In this document: piece after piece, positions 34,871-44,624 of the stretch
Position numbering within the stretch: position 1 is the first letter of the stretch
Layout: every line of letters begins with the position of its first letter
Assembly (NCBI GenBank): GCA_022865305.1
Contig: JALHSP010000157.1
Span: 79,303 to 143,302 of the forward strand
Direction: 5' to 3'
Source: Bacteroidales bacterium
GTDB lineage: Bacteria; Bacteroidota; Bacteroidia; Bacteroidales; VadinHA17
Length of the DNA stretch: 64,000 nt
Program-made: the position numbers and the translations under genes
Notes under the pieces: model-generated
Told to the model about the DNA's origin: nothing
Seen by the model: the letters and a program-made list of their open reading frames with translations, nothing else
The model's database searches: none

Positions 34871-35317
34871 GTAATTCATTACTATCTCCTTTTCAATGGA
34901 TAATAAATTCAAACCTAACGGAGGCTCCGGCACGGTAATTTCCGATGATATCTCCGGGCAGTCTCTTTCTTTAGCCTGGAAAAAGTATTTTTCTCCAGTA
35001 ATGAAGGTAATACTCTCGGGAATTTGGAACAAGAACTGATTTTCCAGGGGCTGGTCTGCCTGAAAACTGTAAAGTACCCCGCTGGAATTTGAAATTGTAA
35101 ATGAAAGATCTCTCAAGGAATCGGTTATATCTTCGGGGTATTCAACCTGAAATGATTTTTCAAACACGATATACTCAGTCGTATCATCGGCATCAATAAT
35201 CCCGAGGGCGGAAAGCTTTTTCGGCATCCTCAGCCTGTAATACCTGTCATCGCTTTCACATTGACAGAAAAGAACAACTGAAAATAAAAAGATAAATATT
35301 TTCCACGGCAGGCTCAT
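34862..35317 (-). pseudogene. truncated second copy of the DUF4249-type lipoprotein gene
   Basis: The 151-codon frame is nearly identical to the first ~150 codons of the gene at 38229-39248, from MSLPWKIF through EIVMNY, then ends MNYML at a stop. The full copy continues for almost 190 more residues. DNA identity is very high along about 450 bp and ceases abruptly at both ends. The lipobox LFCQC is intact, so a short lipoprotein could still be made, but the TonB-partner function is unlikely. It is a recent partial duplication. Confidence 0.88.
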
Positions 35318-35535
35318 TTTAATTGTTTATGCATAAGATGCTTTTTTATCAGTTATGGCTGCAAAAAATATATGAAAGTTTATTACTCCTGATTGCTCAT
35401 AAAAAAACAAGAATCCGCTGATATATTTTAATATTATAATCTTTTTTCTTGGCTAATCATAATACGCGATTACCCTCAATGCCTGTAGAAGCTTGAGACA
35501 CCGTATTAAGCTTAATCTTATCCGGAAATTGACAA
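35318..35535. other. short AT-rich gap
   Basis: No gene seen between the truncated DUF4249 copy and the protease gene; no clear terminator found. Confidence 0.4.
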
Positions 35536-37737
35536 CTAATGTTCAATTATTATTCGTGTTGAAAAAGTATTTTCTCCATGAATAATATTAATTATATACA
35601 TACCATTCGGTAAACTACCGGCGTTTATCCTGTAGGGTAATCCACGGAACTTGTCAGTGTATTTAACCATCCCATTGATGTCTGTTATGGTTAAAATATA
35701 TTCACCATTGAGGATCAAATCTTCGGCAACAATTTTTCCTCTATTTATATCAATATCCACATAGTTGTTGGCGGGGTTTGGATATAAAGTAAAGAGCCCA
35801 AATTCGCAATCCCAGTATTCGCCTAAGTATGCTGAATGTATTGTTACATCTGATCCGCAATCCTGGCAACATGTCTGTGCTTTTACTATCACATTCCCTC
35901 CAGGTGAGGCATTAGTATTAATTGATATCATGTTTTGATACTGGTAATTCAAGGTCCATCCGGAGGGAATGGTCCAGCTATAGTTTGATGTCGAACAACT
36001 ACTGTTGTTCATCAGGTATATATGATAAATTGTATACGGGCACAAAAGCCATTGGCCGTTTTTTGGAGCTGGCTGTCCATCCGAGTACAAGACATCCAAT
36101 TCTACATCAGAATAATCAGGTCCATTAACAATTATGTTCCTCTTGGTCATCTGCAACGGAAAACAACCAGGTCGATTAATCGTGAAGGTAAGAGTTCCCT
36201 CACCTATTGAAGAACAACTTGCTCCCCTGAATATTGCAGAGGTACTACTTCCTGAAGGGGGAGTAACTAAATTTCCCGGACTAAAAGACCAGGTAGCTGA
36301 AGCACCTGGAGGCAAAGAAGTAAGTGTGAAAGTAGAATTGGAGGTGCAAACTATTGGTGGGCCGGTGATATTCATATTCGGATCAAAACCATGCATCGAC
36401 ACGATATAGGTGTTGTCAGGATCAAGCCAGTTACTTAGTCGCGTAGCATTTGTCCATCCACCTGTCCAGGAAGCTCCAATTCTTCCATACCAAGCTGGCC
36501 CTCGGGTAGCACAACCTACGAAAGCATGGCTCAATTGTCCAATTGCATAACCAAGTGGATCATAAAGGGGAGAACCAGAAGATCCATTCTCAATAGTACC
36601 GAGGTTGAAAGTCTCAGTTCGCCAATAGCACGTACCAGATGTATTTCCCCAATAATCATTAGTTCGCGTTACCGTATCTGCTGTCCAACTTATCTTTTTT
36701 ATGTCTGCGCTGGGATGATGAATGCCAACAAAAGTGCCAACAATCGTTTGTTGGTTAGTACGATTCCATCCTGAATAATAAACATTATAATTGCCAGGTA
36801 TGGACTGATTAAGTCGTAAAAGCCAGAAATCACTAACATTATAGCGGGCCTTGGTCACAGCACCTGACATGGCATCATGAGGTGGTACTTGCGTTGGATT
36901 CTGACAGGTTGGACTTTGCCAGTTAAACCAAAATACAACTGTTGAGGGATTTTCATAACAATGATCAGCTGATAAGAAGTATGGTATTGCATTATTCATC
37001 GTGTTGTTGATAAGAAATCCTGAACAAAATCCATTGCCGCCGACCACCAGCATGCCAACCGATCGTATATGATGATCCCAGCATTGGCCTTCAGGACAGG
37101 CAACATTAACATTGCACCAGCCCGAGGAACCGAAACCTTTTTGCAGCAATGCTCCCGGCCCGCGGTAACCGTGAGTAACACGCCAAAGATTTAGTTCACC
37201 GGGAAAATCAACCCAATATGGCTCATAATATTCAATAATTATCTTATCCCCGTTAACCAGGGTTGTTGCAAAATAGCCATCATCCTGGTTGTTAAGGTCA
37301 GTAAACGCCCCTATTACATCTTTTCCGTCAGGAGTATAAACAAAAAGGGTTGCCCCCTTGGGAAGTAAATACCTGTCAAAGGCAAGATTAATACTTACAG
37401 CGCCTTTGCTAACGATACCAAGTCTCCACAAGCGACTTCCATCATCCAAAGTATCCCTGACTCCGGAATTCTTAGGGTTAAGGTTAACATACAAGTTCTC
37501 GCCGAAACGATAAGGTCTACTTGGTAGAGTATCAAGTATCTTATCTTCTTCAATTAAGGCATTCACATCAACTTCCTTCATCTGCATATAAACAGGAGAG
37601 TTCAAACGGGCTTGCATCTCAGGGATTAATCCAAATGGTGTCCCTTTAACACTTAATTGCCCGAAAAGTGTGCTGTGAAGAACCAATAATACACCAGGAA
37701 AGACAAATTTTTTCAACACGAAATTTAATATTTTCAT
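35536..37737 (-). CDS. lysyl-endopeptidase-like serine protease with T9SS tail
   Basis: This 733-aa secreted protein has a signal peptide ending LHSTLFGQ. The trypsin-fold domain, about residues 200-455, carries FLSADHC (His), SDFWLLRLN (Asp) and ENGSSGSPLYD (Ser), the complete catalytic triad of the Achromobacter lysyl endopeptidase type. Many cysteines (CNVNVACPEGQC) support disulfides. The N-terminal ~190 residues look like a propeptide/beta domain. Two beta-sandwich repeats follow the protease. The end, LYPNPANNYVDIDINRG...GMYIINII, is a type A T9SS sorting domain. It is transcribed toward the truncated DUF4249 gene. Confidence 0.9.
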   Translation of the reverse strand: MKILNFVLKKFVFPGVLLVLHSTLFGQLSVKGTPFGLIPEMQARLNSPVYMQMKEVDVNALIEEDKILDTLPSRPYRFGENLYVNLNPKNSGVRDTLDDGSRLWRLGIVSKGAVSINLAFDRYLLPKGATLFVYTPDGKDVIGAFTDLNNQDDGYFATTLVNGDKIIIEYYEPYWVDFPGELNLWRVTHGYRGPGALLQKGFGSSGWCNVNVACPEGQCWDHHIRSVGMLVVGGNGFCSGFLINNTMNNAIPYFLSADHCYENPSTVVFWFNWQSPTCQNPTQVPPHDAMSGAVTKARYNVSDFWLLRLNQSIPGNYNVYYSGWNRTNQQTIVGTFVGIHHPSADIKKISWTADTVTRTNDYWGNTSGTCYWRTETFNLGTIENGSSGSPLYDPLGYAIGQLSHAFVGCATRGPAWYGRIGASWTGGWTNATRLSNWLDPDNTYIVSMHGFDPNMNITGPPIVCTSNSTFTLTSLPPGASATWSFSPGNLVTPPSGSSTSAIFRGASCSSIGEGTLTFTINRPGCFPLQMTKRNIIVNGPDYSDVELDVLYSDGQPAPKNGQWLLCPYTIYHIYLMNNSSCSTSNYSWTIPSGWTLNYQYQNMISINTNASPGGNVIVKAQTCCQDCGSDVTIHSAYLGEYWDCEFGLFTLYPNPANNYVDIDINRGKIVAEDLILNGEYILTITDINGMVKYTDKFRGLPYRINAGSLPNGMYIINIIHGENTFSTRIIIEH

Positions 37738-37903
37738 GGTTTAAAATATTTTTGTAAATACTATATCCTAAATATCAATAGTAAAGGCTAATCGAAAAAT
37801 ACGGCTTATGTTGCTAAATCTGCTTTAAGTTCTTTCACAAACAGACATAGCAATTTACTTTATATTTTATCTAAAGTCAATCCCCCAAAAGGAGTATTTT
37901 TTA

Positions 37904-38120
37904 TTATATCCAATTTAGTTTAGTGGCCTTATAAATGGCTTCCACACAATTTTTCACCTGAAGTTTTTTTAATATATTTCTGCGATGAGTTTTAACTGTA
38001 AGAGGAGATATATATAATAATGGCAGCAATCTCTTGATCTTTATTACCTTGTGCCAGGAGTTTTAATATTTCAAATTCCCGGTTTGTTAAAATATTATCC
38101 TGTGTTTTGGATCTTACCAT
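37904..38120 (-). pseudogene. LuxR/NarL-type HTH remnant with frameshift
   Basis: Reading minus from ATG 38120: MVRSKTQDNILTNREFEILKLLAQGNKDQEIAA, the start of a LuxR HTH, then a frameshift in an AT repeat. The other frame gives YISPLTVKTHRRNILKKLQV and ends NWI at a stop. The two frames together make a full LuxR-type HTH (helices 1-4) but no receiver or sensor part remains. It is too broken for the ORF track. The upstream side abuts a TonB-receptor scrap. Confidence 0.85.
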
Positions 38121-38128
38121 AATTTTTT

Positions 38129-38190
38129 TCAAAACAAGATTCTCAATGACAACGAAGGCATAACAGGAAACCAGAATATGTTCTTAAAAA
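38129..38190 (-). pseudogene. 3'-end scrap of a second TonB-receptor gene
   Basis: This reads FKNIFWFPVMPSLSLRILF then a stop. It matches the last residues of the real receptor gene ending at 39278 (FKNISLFPVMPSLSLRILF). DNA similarity continues past the stop for about 20 nt and then diverges into the LuxR remnant. Confidence 0.82.
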
Positions 38191-38228
38191 ATCTTTGATT
38201 CACACATCTAAAGTCGATGAAAGACAAG

Positions 38229-39248
38229 TTAATATCTTGGTTGAGCATCAACCTGTAGCTCTATGCTTCTGTAAATTGCAAACATGCCGTACCCCCCTTT
38301 TATATTACCTTTCAGGTAAACCGGTTCGGCAAAGGGATCACCGGCATTCCTTTCATAGGTATATAAATTCTTTTCAAACATGTACATCTCTTCAGGTATT
38401 GAAAGAAGCCTTATTCTATAATTGTAAGGATAAACGGGTACAGATATTCCGTCACGAAATAGTGATGTTAAAACTAAGGTACTCTTATTGTCTTGTTTCT
38501 TTCTGAATTCCATGTAATATGCATGAGCCGGGTTTTCAATCAGTTTGTAATCATTACATGGATCTGTAGTATATTTGATAAGTCCGGGAAAGATAGTAAA
38601 GAAACCAGATGCATCAGTTTCCCTCACGGTAAACTCAAGATAGCTTTTCCCATATGTAAGCGAATACCAGTCTCCTGATGGAATAAATCCATCGGATTCG
38701 ACCAGTAATGCGTAATATGAATTATAATTTTTATCATAATTAAATGATATGCTAATGACTTTTAATATAGGATCAGAGCTTACTTCATGACACTCTGTCA
38801 CGTAATTCATAACTATCTCATTATCAATTGATAATAGATTCAACCCTGACGGAGGCTCTGGCACGGTAATTTCAGATGATATCTCCGGGCAGTCTCTTTC
38901 TTTAGCGCGGAAAAAGTATTTCTCTCCAGTAATGAAGGTAATACTATCGGGAATTTGGAACAAGAACTGATTTTCCAGGGGCTGGTCTGCCTGAAAACTG
39001 TAAAGTACCCCGCTGGAATTTGAAATTGTAAATGAAAGATCTCTCAGGGAATCGGCGTTTTCTTCGGGGTATTCAACCTGAAATGATTTTTCAAACACGA
39101 TATACCTGGTCGTATCATCGGCATTAATAATCCCGAGGGTGGAAAGCTTTTTCGGCATCCTCGGCCTGTAATACCTGTCATCGCTTTCACATTGACAGAA
39201 AAGAGTAACTGAAAATAAAAAGATAAATATTTTTACTGGCAGACTCAT
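38229..39248 (-). CDS. DUF4249-type outer-membrane lipoprotein
   Basis: This protein is about 339 aa. I start at the ATG giving MSLPVKIFIFLFSVTLFCQC because that gives a proper lipoprotein signal and equals the start of the truncated copy. The track's TTG start overlaps the receptor's stop. The mature sequence has the DUF4249 pattern: paired N-terminal strands (ALGIINADDTTRYIVFEKSF type) and a segment, YFFRAKERDCPEISSEITVPEPP. DUF4249 proteins are encoded next to TonB receptors in Bacteroidota and are thought to be accessory surface lipoproteins. It starts 29 nt after the receptor gene ends. Confidence 0.85.
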   Translation of the reverse strand: MSLPVKIFIFLFSVTLFCQCESDDRYYRPRMPKKLSTLGIINADDTTRYIVFEKSFQVEYPEENADSLRDLSFTISNSSGVLYSFQADQPLENQFLFQIPDSITFITGEKYFFRAKERDCPEISSEITVPEPPSGLNLLSIDNEIVMNYVTECHEVSSDPILKVISISFNYDKNYNSYYALLVESDGFIPSGDWYSLTYGKSYLEFTVRETDASGFFTIFPGLIKYTTDPCNDYKLIENPAHAYYMEFRKKQDNKSTLVLTSLFRDGISVPVYPYNYRIRLLSIPEEMYMFEKNLYTYERNAGDPFAEPVYLKGNIKGGYGMFAIYRSIELQVDAQPRY

Positions 39249-39277
39249 TTCAATTTTGGATATTACCATATAATTTT

Positions 39278-41608
39278 TCAAAACAAGATTCTCAATGACA
39301 ATGAAGGCATAACGGGAAACAAAGATATGTTCTTAAAATAGTAGCTACCATCAGTTTCATCAAATGTCTCCCTGAAATAATATGTGTTTTTCCTGTTGTA
39401 CACGTTATATATATCTGCATCGATAAAAAAGGTGGATTTTCTTTTATGGAAGATCTGCCTGAAAGATAGATCGAGCCTGTGATAGTCGAAGTACCTTATA
39501 TTGTTTTTGGTCTCAAAAAACTCACCGTATGAGGTTTCATTCATGTAAATGGTTGCGGGAGCCCCTGACAGATATACCCAGTTCAACCCGAAACTTGTTT
39601 GTGCTTTGAAATAATATTTTAAAGAAAGGTTAAAAGTATGAGGCCGGTCAGCCCCGGAAGGTATCCAGATCATACCTTCGGGAGAACCCCATTCTCTCTT
39701 GGATCTTGAATACGTGTAACTTACACTGCCGGTTAGCTTGCCTCTCTTTCTTATGATGCCGGTTTCAAGTCCATAAGCCTTACCGTTTACTCTGTCAAGC
39801 ATATCAACAAATGAGGTATCGAAAATGAAGCTGGCCCCCGGCTTAAAATCAACCATACCGGAAATCCTTTTGTAATAACCATCAAGAGTCCAGGTAATAT
39901 TATTATCTATGTTTCCATGGAAGCCTGCAGAGAAAACATCTGATATTTCCGGGCCAAACTCTTTATAAACCGGCAGCCAGAGCATTGTTCTTAATCCTGC
40001 ATTTGATCCTTCCACGGCATGATCGGACTGACTTAATCTTACATAATTGATATGAGGCGATACAATTCCGCCGTTATTATATGAGAATCTTAATCTTGGT
40101 TCAGTGACAAAAAAATTTGCATCTCTGGTAATTATTTCAGAAAGTCTTACCCCCGCTTCCAGCTTTATTCTTTTTGCCAAAAGAGTTGTTGATGACATGA
40201 AAAGAGAGGTTTCATTGACTAAATCATTCTCACCAAAATCGTTCCTGATCCTGGTGTCATCTATCGAATTCAAGGAATAATTATTTTGAGAGAAATACCT
40301 TAACCTGTTTGATATTCCTGTATTAAAGCTGAATTTATATATGTTCATACCCACGGAGATGAGCGTTCCGATATTATTTACAGTCGGATAGAAGGAAAGG
40401 AGGGTTTCTGTTGAACCTATTTTATCTGAACCATTGAGAAATTTCTCAGATTCCGTATAGATTTTTCGGCCCATGGAAATCCTGTTGTAGTTAAGATTCA
40501 GTTTCCATTTCAAAGATTTGCCAACTGGCGGATCCCATTGAAAAGCGTGTACCATATTATTCCATCCTGTCGATATTCCATCGACATATTTTATCAGTGT
40601 ATCACCACTCTGGCTTTTGATTTTATTTTCATCCTTACCTTTATCGTAGTTACCAAAAAAGAGATAAGTGATATCCCCGTACTTTGGTGAGGAGTGAGAA
40701 AGCCTGATAAAGCTGTCGTAAAATGAATACTTATTAGGAGGAAGAAAATCGCCAACGTCACGGGCGACAATTTTTTTTAGTATGGGTGCATAGATTGAAT
40801 AGTTACCTCTTTTCAGTCCGGCTGTCAGATCCCAATTGATCTTTTTCAGAGGTGCTTCAACTATTAAACCTGATGAAAGGAGACCCAGTCTTAGCTGTGC
40901 CCTGAGTGAATCGGAGTGCGGTTTTTTGAAATTGAGGCTAATTACTGAAGAAGCGCCTCCCCCAAGTTCGGACGGGAAATAGTCTTTATAAAGCTCGGCA
41001 CTCTCAAGGAAATCGAGATCGTAAGGTGAAACAATCCCGAGAAGATGACCGGGCAGAAAGAAATAACAACCGTTGGCAAGAATAATATTCTGGCCAAGCC
41101 CACCTCCTCTGACGTAAATATCGGATGTACCATCCTTACCTGCAATTACCCCCGGCAGTAGCTGTATTGCTTTTAAAAGATCCGGTTCACTGAAATGTTT
41201 CGGAGTTTCATAAATAGCTGCAGGTGTTATAATAAAACTTCCATGGGAAGTAATTTCCACATTTTTAAGTGAATCACCAATTATTGTGACTTCACTAAGT
41301 TCGATTGGAGATACTTGGATATAAATATTAATTACAGTATCATTTTTCAGATCAAATTTTATTGTTGAAGCTTTATAACCGAGGACTCGGGTAATGATTT
41401 GCTTGGCACCCGGTGAAGTTACAAATGAATATTCACCATACTGATCCGTTGTGGTTGCCTTGTTGTCCGGATCCAGAAATATTGCTCCGCCAGAGATTAT
41501 TGTCCCCTCATTTTTATCATAAACCCTGCCATTAATCTTAATCGTCTGCCCAGCAGCCAGCAAAGTGGTAAACAAGCAAAATATAAATAAAGTATGTAAT
41601 TTCTTCAT
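39278..41608 (-). CDS. TonB-dependent outer-membrane receptor
   Basis: This is a ~776-aa receptor. It has a signal peptide (MKKLHTLFIFCLFTTLLAAGQ), a CarboxypepD_reg-like domain at about 25-110 (KINGRVYDKNEGTIISGGAIF...GEYSF), a plug at about 135-240 (SEPDLLKAIQLLPGVIAGKDGTSDIYVRGG), then a 22-strand type barrel to the end (SLRILF). It imports or surface-binds an unknown ligand using TonB energy. I use the ATG at 41608; the track's TTG lies three codons earlier. It pairs with the DUF4249 lipoprotein downstream. Confidence 0.92.
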   Translation of the reverse strand: MKKLHTLFIFCLFTTLLAAGQTIKINGRVYDKNEGTIISGGAIFLDPDNKATTTDQYGEYSFVTSPGAKQIITRVLGYKASTIKFDLKNDTVINIYIQVSPIELSEVTIIGDSLKNVEITSHGSFIITPAAIYETPKHFSEPDLLKAIQLLPGVIAGKDGTSDIYVRGGGLGQNIILANGCYFFLPGHLLGIVSPYDLDFLESAELYKDYFPSELGGGASSVISLNFKKPHSDSLRAQLRLGLLSSGLIVEAPLKKINWDLTAGLKRGNYSIYAPILKKIVARDVGDFLPPNKYSFYDSFIRLSHSSPKYGDITYLFFGNYDKGKDENKIKSQSGDTLIKYVDGISTGWNNMVHAFQWDPPVGKSLKWKLNLNYNRISMGRKIYTESEKFLNGSDKIGSTETLLSFYPTVNNIGTLISVGMNIYKFSFNTGISNRLRYFSQNNYSLNSIDDTRIRNDFGENDLVNETSLFMSSTTLLAKRIKLEAGVRLSEIITRDANFFVTEPRLRFSYNNGGIVSPHINYVRLSQSDHAVEGSNAGLRTMLWLPVYKEFGPEISDVFSAGFHGNIDNNITWTLDGYYKRISGMVDFKPGASFIFDTSFVDMLDRVNGKAYGLETGIIRKRGKLTGSVSYTYSRSKREWGSPEGMIWIPSGADRPHTFNLSLKYYFKAQTSFGLNWVYLSGAPATIYMNETSYGEFFETKNNIRYFDYHRLDLSFRQIFHKRKSTFFIDADIYNVYNRKNTYYFRETFDETDGSYYFKNISLFPVMPSLSLRILF

Positions 41609-41654
41609 ACTTAACAATTAATGCAATATTAATTTTCGGGGGACTTTCCTAATT

Positions 41655-41685
41655 CAAAATTACAACTTATTCATATAAAAGTCAA
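41655..41685 (-). promoter_or_regulatory. promoter of the TonB receptor/DUF4249 operon
   Basis: On the minus strand TTG and, after 20 nt, TAATTTTG match the Bacteroidota -33/-7 pattern. It lies about 50 nt before the ATG. Confidence 0.6.
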
Positions 41686-41886
41686 TTTTATTTTTCCATC
41701 AATTTATATCGATGTCAGGACTTGAGAAATCATCCCAACTGATCAGAAAACATTGTGTTTGGCAGTGTTGAGAAGATTTTAGGTATGGACAAACCATATT
41801 AAAAGATTCTTGCCTATTTTCATCCTTCAGGTTAATCTCAGATTTAAAAGATTTAATAAATCTTTATCAAAAAATTTCGACTTCAG

Positions 41887-41902
41887 TCCCGCCAGCTCCA
41901 CC
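41887..41902 (+). other. tmRNA-like 3'-end fragment, possible attachment site remnant
   Basis: TCCCGCCAGCTCCACC equals the T-stem/acceptor 3' end of typical bacterial ssrA (tmRNA) genes. A degenerate T-loop-like TTCGACT stands 12 nt before it (inexact spacing). A strong terminator follows 10 nt later. No upstream tmRNA body is visible. Such 3' ends are well-known integration sites. Confidence 0.45.
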
Positions 41903-41911
41903 TTAATGAAC

Positions 41912-41952
41912 AAATACCTCTTGTATATCAATAGATTATAAGAGGTATTTTT
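41912..41952 (+). terminator. intrinsic terminator after the tmRNA-like fragment
   Basis: AAATACCTCTT and AAGAGGTATTT form an 11-bp stem ending in a T-rich tail. No plus-strand gene ends here now, so the terminator is an orphan of a lost RNA gene, which supports the ssrA reading. The rest of the 41609-42219 gap shows no gene. Confidence 0.75.
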
Positions 41953-42219
41953 ATTATACATACCTGATTACATAAAGTTTCAACCTTTAACCTCTTCCTA
42001 TTAGCTATAGAACTGCAAGCCCAAGAGTTCCATTCCGGAGACTTACATCTCGTTTATCGCAGGAGACCTACTCCCTAAAAAACGAAAAACTAATTTATAA
42101 TTTTGCTCATTACAAAACAAACTTTCTTGCTTCTGGGAGAATAAAGGCTTAATTTTGGTATCAATGTAAATTAAATGATTATAGGAAAACAAGCAAGGAA
42201 TGGCATTTATGGTTCAATG

Positions 42220-44559
42220 TTATTTTTGGATGACTAGAGCCTTTTCGACTTCCTGAATATGAAGAAAATGTTTATGATCATAATATGGTCTGAGATTCCA
42301 GCCTTTCTTAAGATACTCAAAGGCTTGTTTATAATTCCCTTCCTTGTATAATCCCCACCCTTTGGTATCATAAATATTAGCAAGCAATTCTTCATCAGAT
42401 GGATTTGTTTTAAATGCACGATCTATTAGTGTCATACCTTCGCTAATATTAATGTCATTATTAATAAGTAAATAGGCTAAATCATCCATTGCCCATACTG
42501 TATATATATCCGCAGGTTCTGATTTTATTGCCAACTGGTAATGCTCCTGTGCTTTTTCAAAATGATCAGCTTCCTGATTTATTAATCCTATCTTATATTC
42601 TATGTAAGGAACAGAACGATTTTCCTCCTTACTTACTGATCGGAATTTTGTTATTAGTTCATATGCTTTTATTGTATCTCCCTGTGAGAGGGCACAAACA
42701 GCCTGACAGTAAATTATTCGAGGTTCTTCATCAGGCCAGAGATGAAGTCCATCTTCATATATTTCCATTTCTTTTTTATGCTCTCCAATTTCATGGTATG
42801 CATTTCCTAAATAAATATAATACCAAATCCATAATTTTAATTTACCCCCAATTTGTTTATTCAATTCAATACCCTTTTCAAACGCATCAATAGCATTTTG
42901 CCATTGATCCATAAGATAATATGCCCATCCAATTGTATAAAACCCTTCATTCGAGTAAGGATTGATTTCTGAATATTGCTTCATGTATTCAATTTGTTCT
43001 TCTGGTTTTTTATCAATCGCAGCTTTTACTTCCTTTATTAGTAATTGAATATCATGTGGTACTATATTAATTCGGTTGTATGCTTTATATGCATAAGTTC
43101 TGCTCTGCTCAGATTTTCCAATATCACCATAAGCATATGATAACATTAGCATCGGAGAAACAAAGTTTGTATCAATATTAATTGACTTAGTAAATAGCTC
43201 TATTGCTGAGTTATAATCTGATTTACTATGATATTTTTTCCCTTGAATAAAATATTTATAAGCTTCGGCAGATGTTGTATTAACATTCTTATAGTCAAAG
43301 CCTACATCCTGTTTAAGATTTTTTATTTCCAAATAATTTTTTATGAATTTTGACAATGAATCTATAATTGGGAAAAAGTCGTCTTCGGTTTTTCCGTCTA
43401 TTTCATAAGATTTATATATTTCTTCACTTCTTGAGTCCATTAAATTTGCTGTGATACGGACAATATTCCCAGACTTATGTATATTGCCAATAATAACTGT
43501 ATTTGCTTCTAGCTTTAAAGCAATGTCGCCAGCAAACGAAGGTGTAATAGAAGCATAATTTGTATTTTCTGTATTTCCAAGAATTTTGTTTATGGTTTCA
43601 TACTGTCGTACTGATAATCCCTCCGAATTTGAAAGTGAAGTGATAAGAAGATTCTGAAGGCCTTCTTGCCAAATATCAAACTTTGCATCTACTGTTAAAT
43701 TCTTAAATGGCATAACAGCAATAGAAATTCTTCCATCTGCTGTTCTAAGGTTTTCCAGTTTGTCCTTTTTGAATATTCTCGGATAAGTAAATATTGCAGC
43801 TATTACTACTAAAACTGCAATAGCGATACTTCCTGATAGTAGCTTACGCTTAGTTAATTTGGCAGGCTTCTCCTGCACTTCCACTCTTTCTTCTTTCTTA
43901 ACTTCATTTAACAGGTCTCTCTGCTGAGTCTTTTCTTTAGCCATTGAAGCTGGTTCTGCTTTCAATCCCAGAATAATCTCTTTGATTGCATGAGCCACCT
44001 TGTTTATCTGGTCACTGTAAAATGTTTTGTTAAGATTATCTTGTGGGTGATCCTCGTTAGGCTTCAGAGGTCGATTTACACCAGATGCTGTTTTAAACAC
44101 AAAATCCATTGCCCGAAGCACACTTCTTGCCTCCTTTTCAAATAGTTTAATATCCTCCTGTTCAAGATCGTATATCCGTATGGGAAGAATCCTGCTGGCA
44201 AAGTTCCCGTTCCTTAATTTGATATCCCTGCCAAAGTAATCCTCTTTGGTAAGTTTGTTAAATGCCAGAAATTCGTATTGCCAAGCATAACTATTGGGAT
44301 CGCAATAGGTCTGGGAAAGGATAGGTATAAAAATGAGACATTTCAGTTTCCCTTCAAGGCTCTTGTCTACATTATGAGTCTCCTGAAGGCGGTCATGAGG
44401 ATTTTCATCAAAGTAAATAGAGATATCTTCTTTAAATGTTGACTCGAGTTCCCCCTTCAGGTTATCCACAAACTCAGTTACCCAGCCGTCGTGCTTGTTA
44501 TCTTTTTGACGGTAGCTAATAAAGATGTCGTAGTTATATCCTTCAATTATGCTTGGCAT
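42220..44559 (-). CDS. TIR-TM-TPR protein
   Basis: This 779-aa protein starts with a TIR domain, residues about 8-190: YDIFISYRQKD, then IFIPILSQTY, then SYAWQYEF with E96 at the place of the catalytic glutamate of TIR NADases. A basic linker (about 200-232) leads to one TM helix (about 235-255), then a FlgO/TolB-N-like domain (RISIAVMPFKNL...GNIHKSGNIVRITANL, about 278-400). At least eight TPR-like units run to the end. The TIR part should be cytoplasmic and the rest periplasmic. It may be a sensor-effector (NAD-cleaving defence or signalling) or a structural adaptor. It is a lone gene, preceded by a good promoter. Confidence 0.85.
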   Translation of the reverse strand: MPSIIEGYNYDIFISYRQKDNKHDGWVTEFVDNLKGELESTFKEDISIYFDENPHDRLQETHNVDKSLEGKLKCLIFIPILSQTYCDPNSYAWQYEFLAFNKLTKEDYFGRDIKLRNGNFASRILPIRIYDLEQEDIKLFEKEARSVLRAMDFVFKTASGVNRPLKPNEDHPQDNLNKTFYSDQINKVAHAIKEIILGLKAEPASMAKEKTQQRDLLNEVKKEERVEVQEKPAKLTKRKLLSGSIAIAVLVVIAAIFTYPRIFKKDKLENLRTADGRISIAVMPFKNLTVDAKFDIWQEGLQNLLITSLSNSEGLSVRQYETINKILGNTENTNYASITPSFAGDIALKLEANTVIIGNIHKSGNIVRITANLMDSRSEEIYKSYEIDGKTEDDFFPIIDSLSKFIKNYLEIKNLKQDVGFDYKNVNTTSAEAYKYFIQGKKYHSKSDYNSAIELFTKSINIDTNFVSPMLMLSYAYGDIGKSEQSRTYAYKAYNRINIVPHDIQLLIKEVKAAIDKKPEEQIEYMKQYSEINPYSNEGFYTIGWAYYLMDQWQNAIDAFEKGIELNKQIGGKLKLWIWYYIYLGNAYHEIGEHKKEMEIYEDGLHLWPDEEPRIIYCQAVCALSQGDTIKAYELITKFRSVSKEENRSVPYIEYKIGLINQEADHFEKAQEHYQLAIKSEPADIYTVWAMDDLAYLLINNDINISEGMTLIDRAFKTNPSDEELLANIYDTKGWGLYKEGNYKQAFEYLKKGWNLRPYYDHKHFLHIQEVEKALVIQK

Positions 44560-44594
44560 CAGGCTTCAATTTGTTAAAATTATCAAAATTAAAT

Positions 44595-44624
44595 CAAAGT
44601 TAAGATGAAAGCAATTTTATTTAT
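44595..44624 (-). promoter_or_regulatory. promoter of the TIR gene
   Basis: On the minus strand TTG, 19 nt, then TAACTTTG fits the Bacteroidota promoter consensus. It lies about 35 nt before the start codon. Confidence 0.65.

Noticed and set aside
38195-38506. 103-aa plus-strand ORF
   Set aside because: Antisense to the DUF4249 gene's 3' half.
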